Source of the DNA: Enhydrobacter aerosaccus
GTDB lineage: Bacteria; Pseudomonadota; Alphaproteobacteria; Reyranellales; Reyranellaceae
Reading direction: 5' to 3'
DNA length: 64,000 nt
Assembly: GCF_900167455.1 (NCBI RefSeq)
Contig: NZ_FUWJ01000002.1
Span: forward strand, 496,305-560,304
Part shown: piece after piece, positions 40,737-48,572 of the stretch
Layout: each line of letters opens with the position of its first letter
How positions within the stretch are numbered: position 1 is the first letter of the stretch
The notes under the pieces: model-generated
Databases searched by the model: none
Seen by the model: the letters and a program-made list of their open reading frames with translations, nothing else
Told to the model about the DNA's origin: nothing
Translations under genes and position numbers: made by a program

Positions 40737-42950
40737 TCAGAACTTCGCTCTCAGCCCGGCGATGACGGTCAGCGGCATTCCCATGGTCGGGATGGCCGTC
40801 GCGTTGACCGTCGGCCCCTCGAACGTCGTCGTCGTGTAGCCCATCGCGAGGTACTGGAAATTCGTCAGGTTCTGCACACTTGCGTACAGGTCGACGTTCT
40901 TGATCGGCGAATAGGACGCGCCGACATCGATGATCGTGGCGCCCTGATTGAGCTGGGTATGGCCGGTGTCGTTCCAGTAGGCGGGGAAGGAGCGCAACGA
41001 CGCCGTCAAGGCAACCTCTGGGACCGGCCGCCATTCCGCAGTGGCGGTCACCGTCCAGGTGGGAACCTGGCCGAGTTGCACGCCGGTGCGATCGATGGCC
41101 GGAAAGTTGGAGCTGGTCAGATAGGCCGTCGTATTGGTGAAGCCCGCCGTCAGCTGCAGCTCCTTGAAGGGCTGCCATCCGCCGATGATCTCGATGCCCT
41201 GGAAAGTGGCGCTGCCGACATTCTGGTACTGGCGCACCGTGGTGAAGGAGGAGCCGAGACCGGCCGCCATGACGTAGGGCGAAGCGCAGGTGGCGTTGGC
41301 ACTGCAGATCGTGATGAGGTCGATGAAGTTGTCGAGGTTGTTGTTGAAGTAGGTCATCGACAGGTTGAAGCCACGCCACTTGAAGTCGACGCCGATTTCC
41401 TCACCGACATTCGTCATCGGCTGCAGGTTGGGATTGACGGTGGTGTAGGTCGTGCCGCCGGCGAAGCTCCGGTACATCTGGTTCATGCCCGGCGCTGAGA
41501 AGTTGCGATAGACCGCGCCGCGTACCACCAGGTCGTCGGTCATGTAGAACTTCAGCCCGACGCGCGGATCGAAGCTGGAGGCGCTCGAGTTGGCGATCGG
41601 CAGGTTGGCGCCGGAATTCACCGTCTGAACGCTGGCGTTCAGGGCCTGATAGAAGTCGCCGCGCAGGCCGATCGTCACCTCGAGCGGCACGCCTGAGAAG
41701 TGATAGGTACCCTGGCCGAAGACCCCTTGAAGCCGATGTTCGCCATTGGCGACGAAGGTGGTCGGCGCCGAGGTGGCGCTGGAGTAGAGGTTGTTGTAGT
41801 CGCTGATGACCATGCGCCTGGCGTCGACGCCGATCTTGATATCCTTCAGCGACCCGATCTCGAACTGATAGAAAACCGAGCCGCCCTGGTCGGCATTCGG
41901 CGCCGTCTCCTTCTGGCTGACATACTGATTGGTGGCGCCGATATTGTTCAGCGTGTAGCTGCCGTTGGCCGTGTTGATCGTGCCGTAGACGCCGCCGCCG
42001 GCCCAGGCGCTGAAGGCGACCGACGACTTGTCGTCGATCGTATAGCTGCCGCCCAGAAGCAGGCGGTAACTGGACCAGTTGTTGTGCGACAGGCTCCAGA
42101 CCCAGCCATCCTCGTAGGCCTGATGGAAATAGGCCTTGGTGAAGAGTTTGAGATTGCTGCCCGAATCGAAGTGGAGCGTGAAGTCGACATTGTCGGCCTT
42201 CGACGCGGTCGGCACGAGATTGGCATTCTGATACTGGGCCGGCGTGAGATTGTAGCCGGAGCTCTGGGCGTGATTGTAGCTCACCCCGGCCTTGAGATTG
42301 TCGTTGAACGCCGCCGTCGCCCCGACATTGGCATTGGTGGTGTTGTAGCTGCCGTAGCTCACGTCGGCCTCGGCGCCGGTCTTGCTCGGCTGCCGGGTAA
42401 CGATGTTGATCACGCCGCCCATCGCCATGTTGCCCCACAGGCTGGTGGCGCCGCCGCCACGAATGACCTCGACACGTTCCACGGAATCCTTGGGAATGCG
42501 GCTCCAGTCGACCGTCCGGAAGTAGGGATCGTTGATGGGGACACCGTCCATCATCACCAGCGTGTTGATCGTCGTGGTGGTCCCGAAGCCGCGAATGCTG
42601 ACCGGCTGTCCGGTCGGATGAAGCTGCCCCGTCGGCACCGTATAGGTCCAGATGCCCGGGATGCGGTTGAGGATCTGGTCGACGCCGGTTTCGGGCATCG
42701 CCTGGACTTCCTGGCGCGTCAGCACCGTCGTGCTGACATCAAGCTTCTCGAGGTCGGAGCCGCGGCCGGCCGTCACCATGACAGGCGGCAGCTCGACAGG
42801 CGTCGATGTTGGCGAGGATGACGACGATGATGGCGATGAAGATGGCGACGAAGCCGGTTGGACCGGCGGTGGAGTCTGGGCTTCGGCCAACGCCGGGACA
42901 AGCACCAGCCCCACGGCAGCGACGACTGTCGCGGCACGAACGGACGACAT
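40737..42950 (-). CDS. TonB-dependent outer membrane receptor
   Basis: This 737-residue receptor has a signal peptide (MSSVRAATVVAAVGLVLVPA, cleaved near AEAQ), then a Ser/Pro-rich linker. The plug domain includes VTAGRGSDLEKLDVSTTVLT and VEVIRGGGATSLWGNMAMGG. A beta-barrel follows and ends in Phe (LRAKF). Ligand is unknown: metal chelate or vitamin. The downstream PepSY gene and upstream DUF2946 gene suggest a metal-uptake operon. Start ATG at 42950 has GGGGGAGA upstream. Confidence 0.92.
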   Translation of the reverse strand: MSSVRAATVVAAVGLVLVPALAEAQTPPPVQPASSPSSSPSSSSSSPTSTPVELPPVMVTAGRGSDLEKLDVSTTVLTRQEVQAMPETGVDQILNRIPGIWTYTVPTGQLHPTGQPVSIRGFGTTTTINTLVMMDGVPINDPYFRTVDWSRIPKDSVERVEVIRGGGATSLWGNMAMGGVINIVTRQPSKTGAEADVSYGSYNTTNANVGATAAFNDNLKAGVSYNHAQSSGYNLTPAQYQNANLVPTASKADNVDFTLHFDSGSNLKLFTKAYFHQAYEDGWVWSLSHNNWSSYRLLLGGSYTIDDKSSVAFSAWAGGGVYGTINTANGSYTLNNIGATNQYVSQKETAPNADQGGSVFYQFEIGSLKDIKIGVDARRMVISDYNNLYSSATSAPTTFVANGEHRLQGVFGQGTYHFSGVPLEVTIGLRGDFYQALNASVQTVNSGANLPIANSSASSFDPRVGLKFYMTDDLVVRGAVYRNFSAPGMNQMYRSFAGGTTYTTVNPNLQPMTNVGEEIGVDFKWRGFNLSMTYFNNNLDNFIDLITICSANATCASPYVMAAGLGSSFTTVRQYQNVGSATFQGIEIIGGWQPFKELQLTAGFTNTTAYLTSSNFPAIDRTGVQLGQVPTWTVTATAEWRPVPEVALTASLRSFPAYWNDTGHTQLNQGATIIDVGASYSPIKNVDLYASVQNLTNFQYLAMGYTTTTFEGPTVNATAIPTMGMPLTVIAGLRAKF

Positions 42951-43008
42951 GGAAAATCTCCCCCAAAGGACAAGCAAACGCGCGACGTGCTGCGTCGCGT
43001 TTCAGATG

Positions 43009-43395
43009 TCAGACGGGGAGAGTGGGAGGCGCTCGAGGCTGATTGGGCCCGTCGCGGATGCCGACGGGCGTGAGGGCATTGACGCCGGGTGCGAAGCGGA
43101 TCGCGACGGCGATCGGCTCGAACGGAATGAAGCCAGGATTTGGAGCGACCAGGGCCGGCGCATGGGCGAGGCCCAGGCAGCATTCGTGCGGCGTGCCTTC
43201 CGGCATCGAGGTCGGAGAGCTGCCCTCATCGTGCGCTGGCAGGCAGATCGACGCCCAGACACTCGCCGCCAACGATCCGCCGTCACGCGCGAGCGCGGCA
43301 TGGACCAGCGGCTGCAGGAAATTGAGAGTGATCGCAAGAAGCGCCGCGACGATTGCCGAGGCGCGCCAGCCCCGATCAGAGCGTCTGCGATCCAT
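43009..43395 (-). CDS. DUF2946 family protein, small exported protein
   Basis: This 128-residue protein has an N-terminal hydrophobic segment (IVAALLAITLNFLQPLVHAA) as signal or anchor. It has the DUF2946 cysteine pattern ICLPA ... PHECCLGLAHA and the C-terminal PRAPPTLPV. Cysteines and His suggest metal binding, perhaps copper, but this is inference. It lies 58 bases upstream of the TonB receptor gene in the same direction, as is common for DUF2946. Confidence 0.8.
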   Translation of the reverse strand: MDRRRSDRGWRASAIVAALLAITLNFLQPLVHAALARDGGSLAASVWASICLPAHDEGSSPTSMPEGTPHECCLGLAHAPALVAPNPGFIPFEPIAVAIRFAPGVNALTPVGIRDGPNQPRAPPTLPV

Positions 43396-43455
43396 TACTC
43401 AGACTAGCCAGGAAAGCCGATCGAGTGGAAGAAATGTCTTGGCGTGCAACGAAAA

Positions 43456-43478
43456 CAGATGTGCATGAATCGCATCTG
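43456..43478. promoter_or_regulatory. Inverted repeat upstream of the DUF2946-TonB receptor operon
   Basis: CAGATG (43456-43461) and CATCTG (43473-43478) are perfect arms 11 bases apart, about 60 bases upstream of the DUF2946 start. It does not match a Fur or Zur consensus. It may be an operator for a regulator of this metal-uptake set, but no regulator gene is adjacent. Confidence 0.3.
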
Positions 43479-43635
43479 ATTCCGAAGCGCGGTCCGAACT
43501 GGCTTTGATCCAGTGCTTGCCGAGCGCCGGTCATTGAGCCCGAGACGATCCGCATGACGAAGCCATTGTAGCGGTTGCCGGGCTCGCGCATGCTAGTGTG
43601 CGTGCGCTCGGTGCGCGGTTGCCGAATGAGGGGAG

Positions 43636-44610
43636 ATGAAACGGCGGGCTGTGCTGGTTGCAATGACCGGCGTCGTGGCGATACCGGAAATATCGGTCGG
43701 GCAAACACGGTCGATGCCGGAAGTCGGCTTCCTTCATCCCGGCAAGGTCGAGGCGTCCAATCCGCGCCTCGCCTCTTTCGCCGAAGGTTTGCGCAGCAAA
43801 GGCTTCATCGATGGGAGCAACGTGTCGATCATTGTCCGCGCGGCCGACTACGACGTCGGTCGACTGGGACAATTCGCGGGCGAGCTGGTCGAGCGCAAGG
43901 TCGCCGTCCTGTTCGCCGTCGGACCGCAGGCAACCCGTGAGGCTCGGGCACGCACCACGGCGCTGGCGATCGCCTCCCTCGACCTCGAATCGGATCCGGT
44001 GGCCAGCGGATTCATAGCGAGCCTGGCCCGTCCCGGAGGAAATCTTACCGGCCTGTTCTTCGACTATGCGGACTTCAGCGGCAAATGGCTGGAACTGATG
44101 GGCGAGTTGATCCCTGGTTTGCAACGGGTCGCCGCCCTGTGGGATCCGACCACCGGGTCGGTGCAGACCGACGCCGCACGAGCCATCGCCACCGCCCGGG
44201 GCCTCTCGCTCGAGATCGTCAGCGTCGAATCGCCCAAGGTCATGGAGGCCGGATTTCGAGCCGCCGTCGACAAGAAGGCGCAAGCGGTGCTGTTGATGTC
44301 GTCGCCCGTGTTCGGAACAGTGCCGAAGCAGGTTGCGGATCTCGGCCTGCGCTACCGACTGCCCACCATCAGCATGTTCCCGGAGTTCGCCGAGATGGGC
44401 GGGCTCATCACCTACGGTGCGGACCAGCGCGACCTGTTCCGCCAGAGCGGCGAAATCGTCGGCAAGATACTGGCCGGCGCGCGCCCTGCCGATCTGCCCG
44501 TCGAGCGGCCGTCGCGCATCGTACTGGCCGTCAACACCAGGACGGCTGCCGCGCTCGGCCTTACGGTTCCCAGCGCGATCCTGCTACGGGCCGACCAGCT
44601 CATCGACTGA
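43636..44610 (+). CDS. ABC transporter substrate-binding protein (TrpX/COG2984 type)
   Basis: This 324-residue protein has an N-terminal signal (MKRRAVLVAMTGVVAIPEIS) and the two-lobed binding fold of COG2984. PEVGFLHPGKVEASNPRLAS starts the mature part, SLARPGGNLTGLF is the family signature, and LGLRYRLPTISMFPEFAEMG comes later. No permease or ATPase gene is adjacent, so the partner transporter is unknown. Such orphan copies are frequent in Bradyrhizobium-like genomes. Confidence 0.88.
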   Translation: MKRRAVLVAMTGVVAIPEISVGQTRSMPEVGFLHPGKVEASNPRLASFAEGLRSKGFIDGSNVSIIVRAADYDVGRLGQFAGELVERKVAVLFAVGPQATREARARTTALAIASLDLESDPVASGFIASLARPGGNLTGLFFDYADFSGKWLELMGELIPGLQRVAALWDPTTGSVQTDAARAIATARGLSLEIVSVESPKVMEAGFRAAVDKKAQAVLLMSSPVFGTVPKQVADLGLRYRLPTISMFPEFAEMGGLITYGADQRDLFRQSGEIVGKILAGARPADLPVERPSRIVLAVNTRTAAALGLTVPSAILLRADQLID

Positions 44611-44626
44611 CGCTGCAGACAGACGC

Positions 44627-45175
44627 TCAGCCGCTGCGCGGCATCTTCCCTTCGTTGAGCCGCGGCATCAGCTCCGCGAAGTTGCAGGGGCGGAAGCGGA
44701 TATCGAGCTGCCAGTGCAGGATCTCGTCCCAGCCGTCCTTGCAGGCGCCGGTCGAGCCGGGCAGCGCGAAGATATAGGTGCCGTTGGCGACGCCGGCGGT
44801 GGCGCGCGACTGCATGGTCGAGGTGCCGATCTTCTGGAAGCTGACCCAGCGGAACACTTCGCCGAAGCCGTCGATCTTCTTCTCGAACAGGCCTTCCAAC
44901 GCCTCCGGCGTGACGTCGCGACCGGTAACACCGGTACCACCGGTGGTGATCACCGCCTCGACCTTGGGATCGTCGATCCACTTCTTCACCCGGGCGCGGA
45001 TCGCGGCGATATCGTCGGTGACGATGGCACGATCGACGAGGACGTGGCCGTCGCGCTTGAGGCGCTCCACCAGCGTGTCACCTGACTTGTCCGTTTCCAG
45101 AGTGCGGGTATCCGACACGGTCAGGACCGCAATATTCACCGGCTTGAACGGCTTGGTCTCGTCGATCTTGCTCAT
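44627..45175 (-). CDS. moaB: Molybdenum cofactor biosynthesis protein MoaB
   Basis: This 182-residue protein matches MoaB, a MogA-like fold that adenylylates molybdopterin. NIAVLTVSDTRTLETDKSGD, TGGTGVTGRDVTPEALEGLF and LPGSTGACKDGWDEIL are signature segments. It is convergent with the orphan binding-protein gene and divergent from a cupin gene. No other moa gene is nearby. Confidence 0.94.
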   Translation of the reverse strand: MSKIDETKPFKPVNIAVLTVSDTRTLETDKSGDTLVERLKRDGHVLVDRAIVTDDIAAIRARVKKWIDDPKVEAVITTGGTGVTGRDVTPEALEGLFEKKIDGFGEVFRWVSFQKIGTSTMQSRATAGVANGTYIFALPGSTGACKDGWDEILHWQLDIRFRPCNFAELMPRLNEGKMPRSG

Positions 45176-45265
45176 GGCGTCATTCTAGCGCCCCTGGCTT
45201 GTCGAGGCGAGGCGCAGTCCTTAGATGAAGACCAAGGCGCAGCGCAACTCAGGCAGATCAGCATC

Positions 45266-45727
45266 ATGACCGATTGGAAACATGACGGCGTAAGGGTGAT
45301 CCCCGCCGGCTCCCTCGACACCAACACCGCGCAGACGCCCGGCATGAACCGCGCCGCCGCCATCAACTTCGCCCGTGTCGGCGCACAGAAGCTGTGGGCC
45401 GGCACCGTCACTATCCATGCCCACGCCAAGACCGGCGCGCATCACCATGGTCATCTCGAGAGCGTGATCTACGTGGTGAAGGGCAAGGCGCGCATGCGCT
45501 GGGGCGAGAAGCTCGAATTCATCGCCGAAGCCGGCCCGGGCGACTTCATCTACGTGCCACCCTACGTGCCCCACCAAGAAATCAACGCCTCCGACACCGA
45601 GCCGCTGGAATGCGTGCTGGTGCGCTCCGACAACGAGGCGATCGCCATCAATATCGACCTCGAGCCGGCGGAAAAGCCGGAGACGGTGTACTGGGTCGAT
45701 CCGACCCATCCGCATCCCAAGCAGTAG
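45266..45727 (+). CDS. Cupin domain protein
   Basis: This 153-residue single-domain cupin has a metal-site segment KTGAHHHGHLESVIYVVKGK (His cluster and Glu). The second motif is GPGDFIYVPPYVPHQEINAS, with a later His. It may be a dioxygenase, isomerase or sensor; function unknown. It is divergent from moaB with 90 bases between and convergent with the exported hydrolase gene. Confidence 0.85.
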   Translation: MTDWKHDGVRVIPAGSLDTNTAQTPGMNRAAAINFARVGAQKLWAGTVTIHAHAKTGAHHHGHLESVIYVVKGKARMRWGEKLEFIAEAGPGDFIYVPPYVPHQEINASDTEPLECVLVRSDNEAIAINIDLEPAEKPETVYWVDPTHPHPKQ

Positions 45728-45739
45728 CGCCTGCGGCTT

Positions 45740-46765
45740 CTAACGAGGCAGGCTCTTCAGCAAGGCGGCGAAGAAGCGGTCCGGATCCTGGATGAAGGAC
45801 GCGTGCCCGAGGTCGGCGAATTCGACCAAGGTGGCGTGCGGAATGCGGCGGGCGATTTCCTTGCCGAGGACGTCGTAGTGCCCGATCTTCGCCTGCACAT
45901 CGGGCGGCGCCAGCGCCTTGCCGATCGCGGTCGTATCCTTGTCGCCGATGATCAACAACACCGGCATGGCCAGCTTCTCGAACTCGTAGAACACCGGCTG
46001 CGTGAAGATCATGTCGTAGATCAGAGCCGAATTCCAAGCGACGATGTCCCGGCCGGACCCGGCATATAGGCCGGCATACATCTCGACCCACTTGTCGTAT
46101 TCCGGCTTCCAGGTGCCGGCGTAATAGGTCGAGCGCTCGTAGGCGCGGACCTTGTCGGCCGTGACCTGCCGCTCCTGTTGATAAAGGGCATCGACTCCCT
46201 GCCAGGGCACCCCTTTGGCCTTCCAGTCCTCGAGGCCGATCGGACTCACCAGCACCAGTTGCTCGATCTCGGTGGGATGCATCAGGGCATAACGGACCGC
46301 CAGCATGCCGCCGGTCGAGTGTCCCATCGGGATGACCTTCTCGATGCCCAGCGACTTCAGGAGGGCGCGCGTATTCTCGGCGAGTTGCTGGAAGCTGTAC
46401 TGGTAATGCGCCGGCTTCGAGGACTTGCAGAAGCCGACCTGATCGGGCGCGATCACGCGATAGCCCGCAGCGTTCAGTCTACGGATCGTCGTATCCCACG
46501 TCGCCGCGCAGAAGTTCTTGCCGTGCAGCAGGACCACGGTGCGGCCATTGGGATGGTCAGGACGCACATCCATGTAGGCCATCTCCAGCTTCTCGCCCTG
46601 CGACGAGAACGGGAAGTGGGACACCGGAAACGGATAGTCGAAGCCTTCGAGTTCCGGCCCGTAGGCCGGCCCGGCCGCGAACGCCGTGGTGCCGACCGTG
46701 GCGGCAAGACTGGCAGCCAGCAGACAGCGACTTGCCGAGACGACAAGCGACTTGAACACGCGCAT
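45740..46765 (-). CDS. Exported alpha/beta hydrolase
   Basis: This 341-residue hydrolase has a signal peptide (MRVFKSLVVSASRCLLAASL, cleaved near AFAA). The oxyanion segment is VVLLHGKNFCAATWD, the nucleophilic Ser lies in MGHSTGGMLAVRYA, the acid in LIIGDKDTTAIG and the His in FADLGHASFIQD. The ATG at 46765 starts the signal; further upstream sequence is not protein-like. It lies 46 bases after the thiol dioxygenase gene in the same direction and may belong to that unit. Substrate unknown. Confidence 0.85.
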   Translation of the reverse strand: MRVFKSLVVSASRCLLAASLAATVGTTAFAAGPAYGPELEGFDYPFPVSHFPFSSQGEKLEMAYMDVRPDHPNGRTVVLLHGKNFCAATWDTTIRRLNAAGYRVIAPDQVGFCKSSKPAHYQYSFQQLAENTRALLKSLGIEKVIPMGHSTGGMLAVRYALMHPTEIEQLVLVSPIGLEDWKAKGVPWQGVDALYQQERQVTADKVRAYERSTYYAGTWKPEYDKWVEMYAGLYAGSGRDIVAWNSALIYDMIFTQPVFYEFEKLAMPVLLIIGDKDTTAIGKALAPPDVQAKIGHYDVLGKEIARRIPHATLVEFADLGHASFIQDPDRFFAALLKSLPR

Positions 46766-46811
46766 GGATGCAGCGTGTCCAGCAATTGTGATGATTCGAT
46801 GGAGCGGCTGA

Positions 46812-47423
46812 TCACGAAGCCGCGCGCGTCTCCGCCGAGCGGTCCCAGAGATTGGGCACCATCTGGTTGGTGTAGCCCGACACGAACAGGCTCGGCGTGC
46901 CGGTGGCGGGATCGAACGTATGGCGGCGGACCGCGCCGATATTGCCGCCATAGACGTGGATGCTGATGGACGGTTTGTCCTTCAGCACATTGGTCACGCG
47001 ATGGATGTCGCCGGTGGCCGGCACCAGCACCTCGACCTCGCCCAACTGCATCTGCTTCGGCTCGCCGGCCGTCATCGCGCCGGTTGCCGGATCGCGCACG
47101 AAGGATTGCGACGTTTCCGCGCCGCGCAGCATGCCGACCAGGCCCCACATCTGATGATCGTGCACCGGCGTCTGCGCGCCCGGCGACCACACGAAGCTCA
47201 CCACTGAAAAGCGCTCGAACGGATCGCACCAGAGCAGGTTCTGCGCATAGCCGTGCGGCGGGCTCTTGGCCATGCTCTCGGGCAGCCAGTCGTCGTGGCT
47301 GACGAGCTCGCCGAGAAGCTTCTGCCCGACCTCGAGGACGGCCTTCTCGTCCTTGTCCTGCCAGGCGCCGCCAACAAGAGAGGTCATGTCGCCGATGAAG
47401 CGGCGCAAGCGGTTGATGTTCAT
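46812..47423 (-). CDS. Thiol dioxygenase, probably 3-mercaptopropionate dioxygenase type
   Basis: This 203-residue cupin belongs to the cysteine dioxygenase family. The iron ligands are His88 and His90 in TPVHDHQMWGL and His141 in GDIHRV, with Tyr158 in HVYGG. At the position where mammalian cysteine dioxygenase has Arg60 (Tyr-x-Arg-Asn-Leu), this protein has Gln61 (YAQNLL). That Gln type, with Arg166/167 near NIGAVRR, is known for 3-mercaptopropionate dioxygenases. It would oxidise the thiol to a sulfinate. The ATG overlaps the CoA-transferase stop by four bases. Confidence 0.82.
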   Translation of the reverse strand: MNINRLRRFIGDMTSLVGGAWQDKDEKAVLEVGQKLLGELVSHDDWLPESMAKSPPHGYAQNLLWCDPFERFSVVSFVWSPGAQTPVHDHQMWGLVGMLRGAETSQSFVRDPATGAMTAGEPKQMQLGEVEVLVPATGDIHRVTNVLKDKPSISIHVYGGNIGAVRRHTFDPATGTPSLFVSGYTNQMVPNLWDRSAETRAAS

Positions 47424-48571
47424 TCGGCAGCCTCTTTCGCGGGCAACGAGCCCAGAATGGATTGCGTGTCGGCGCCCAGCGCCGGCGGCTCCAGCCGCTT
47501 GTGCAGGTCGACGCCAGAGATGCGGACGGGCGAACCGAAGGTCCTGGTCTTCACGCCCGACGGCAACGTCATCTCCTCGACCCAGCCCATGTGGCGGACC
47601 TGCGGATCGTCGAGGATCTGGCTGTAGCTGTTGATGCGCCCGTGCGGCACGCCCGCCGCCTCGAACGCCGCGATCCATTCCTCCGCATCGCGCTTGGCGA
47701 ACTCGATCTCGAGCAGTTCCTTCAACACCAGCTGGTTCTGCGCTCGCAGCTGCGTCGTGGCGAAGCGCGGGTCGGCCAGCAGGTCGGGACGCTTCACCAC
47801 CTCGGTCACGCTCTGCCACAGCTTGTTGTTGCCGGCGGCGATGACGAAGTAGCCATCGCGGGCGCGGAAGGCCTGGTAGGGCGCGTTGCGTGGATGGGCC
47901 GAACCGAGCTTCTGCGGATCGCGTCCGGTGCCGAAATACTCGCTGGTCTGCAGCGCCGCCATGCCGAGGCTCGCCCCCAGCATCGAGGCATCGACATGCG
48001 CGCCCTCTCCGCCTTCGGCGACGCGGCGTAGCAGCGCGGCAATGGTGAAGGCGGCGTAGAGGCCGGTGCCGACGTCCGACACCGGCACACCGCACTTCAC
48101 AGGCGCGCCGCCGGGCTCGCCCGTGACGCTCATGATGCCGCTCATGGCCTGAACGGTGACATCGAAGCCGCCTTCGCCCGAGCGCGGGCCGCTCTGGCCG
48201 AAGGCCGAGATCGAGCAATAGATCAGGCTCGGCTTCTCCTTGCGGAAGGACTCGTAGCCAAGACCCAACCGATCCATCACGCCGGGCCGGTTGTTCTCCA
48301 GCAGCACATCGGCCCCCAGCACCAGGGCGCGCGCCGCCGCCTTCTGTGCCGGATCCTTGAGATCGAGCACGATCGAGCGCTTGTTGCGATTGATCGAGGC
48401 GAAGTTCTCGCTGTAGCCGCCACTGATGGGCGGCCACTGGCGCATCATGTCGCCGTCCGGCGGCTCGACCTTGATGACCTCGGCGCCCATGTCGGCCAGC
48501 AACATGCCGCAATAGGGCCCGGCCAGGACCTGGCAGAACTCGATGACCTTGATCCCGGCAAGAGGCAGCAT
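47420..48571 (-). CDS. Class III CoA-transferase (CaiB/BaiF family)
   Basis: This 383-residue enzyme matches the class III CoA-transferases: LAGIKVIEFCQVLAGPYCGM, LADMGAEVIKVEPPDGD, KRSIVLDLKDPA and VLLENNRPGVMDRLGLG. The catalytic Asp is likely in GEGGFDVTVQAMSG. It starts one base after the slt stop and overlaps the thiol dioxygenase gene by four bases. Known class III enzymes activate 3-sulfinopropionate, the product of mercaptopropionate oxidation, so that role is proposed here. Other acyl substrates remain possible. Confidence 0.88.
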   Translation of the reverse strand: MLPLAGIKVIEFCQVLAGPYCGMLLADMGAEVIKVEPPDGDMMRQWPPISGGYSENFASINRNKRSIVLDLKDPAQKAAARALVLGADVLLENNRPGVMDRLGLGYESFRKEKPSLIYCSISAFGQSGPRSGEGGFDVTVQAMSGIMSVTGEPGGAPVKCGVPVSDVGTGLYAAFTIAALLRRVAEGGEGAHVDASMLGASLGMAALQTSEYFGTGRDPQKLGSAHPRNAPYQAFRARDGYFVIAAGNNKLWQSVTEVVKRPDLLADPRFATTQLRAQNQLVLKELLEIEFAKRDAEEWIAAFEAAGVPHGRINSYSQILDDPQVRHMGWVEEMTLPSGVKTRTFGSPVRISGVDLHKRLEPPALGADTQSILGSLPAKEAAE

Positions 48572-48572
48572 C

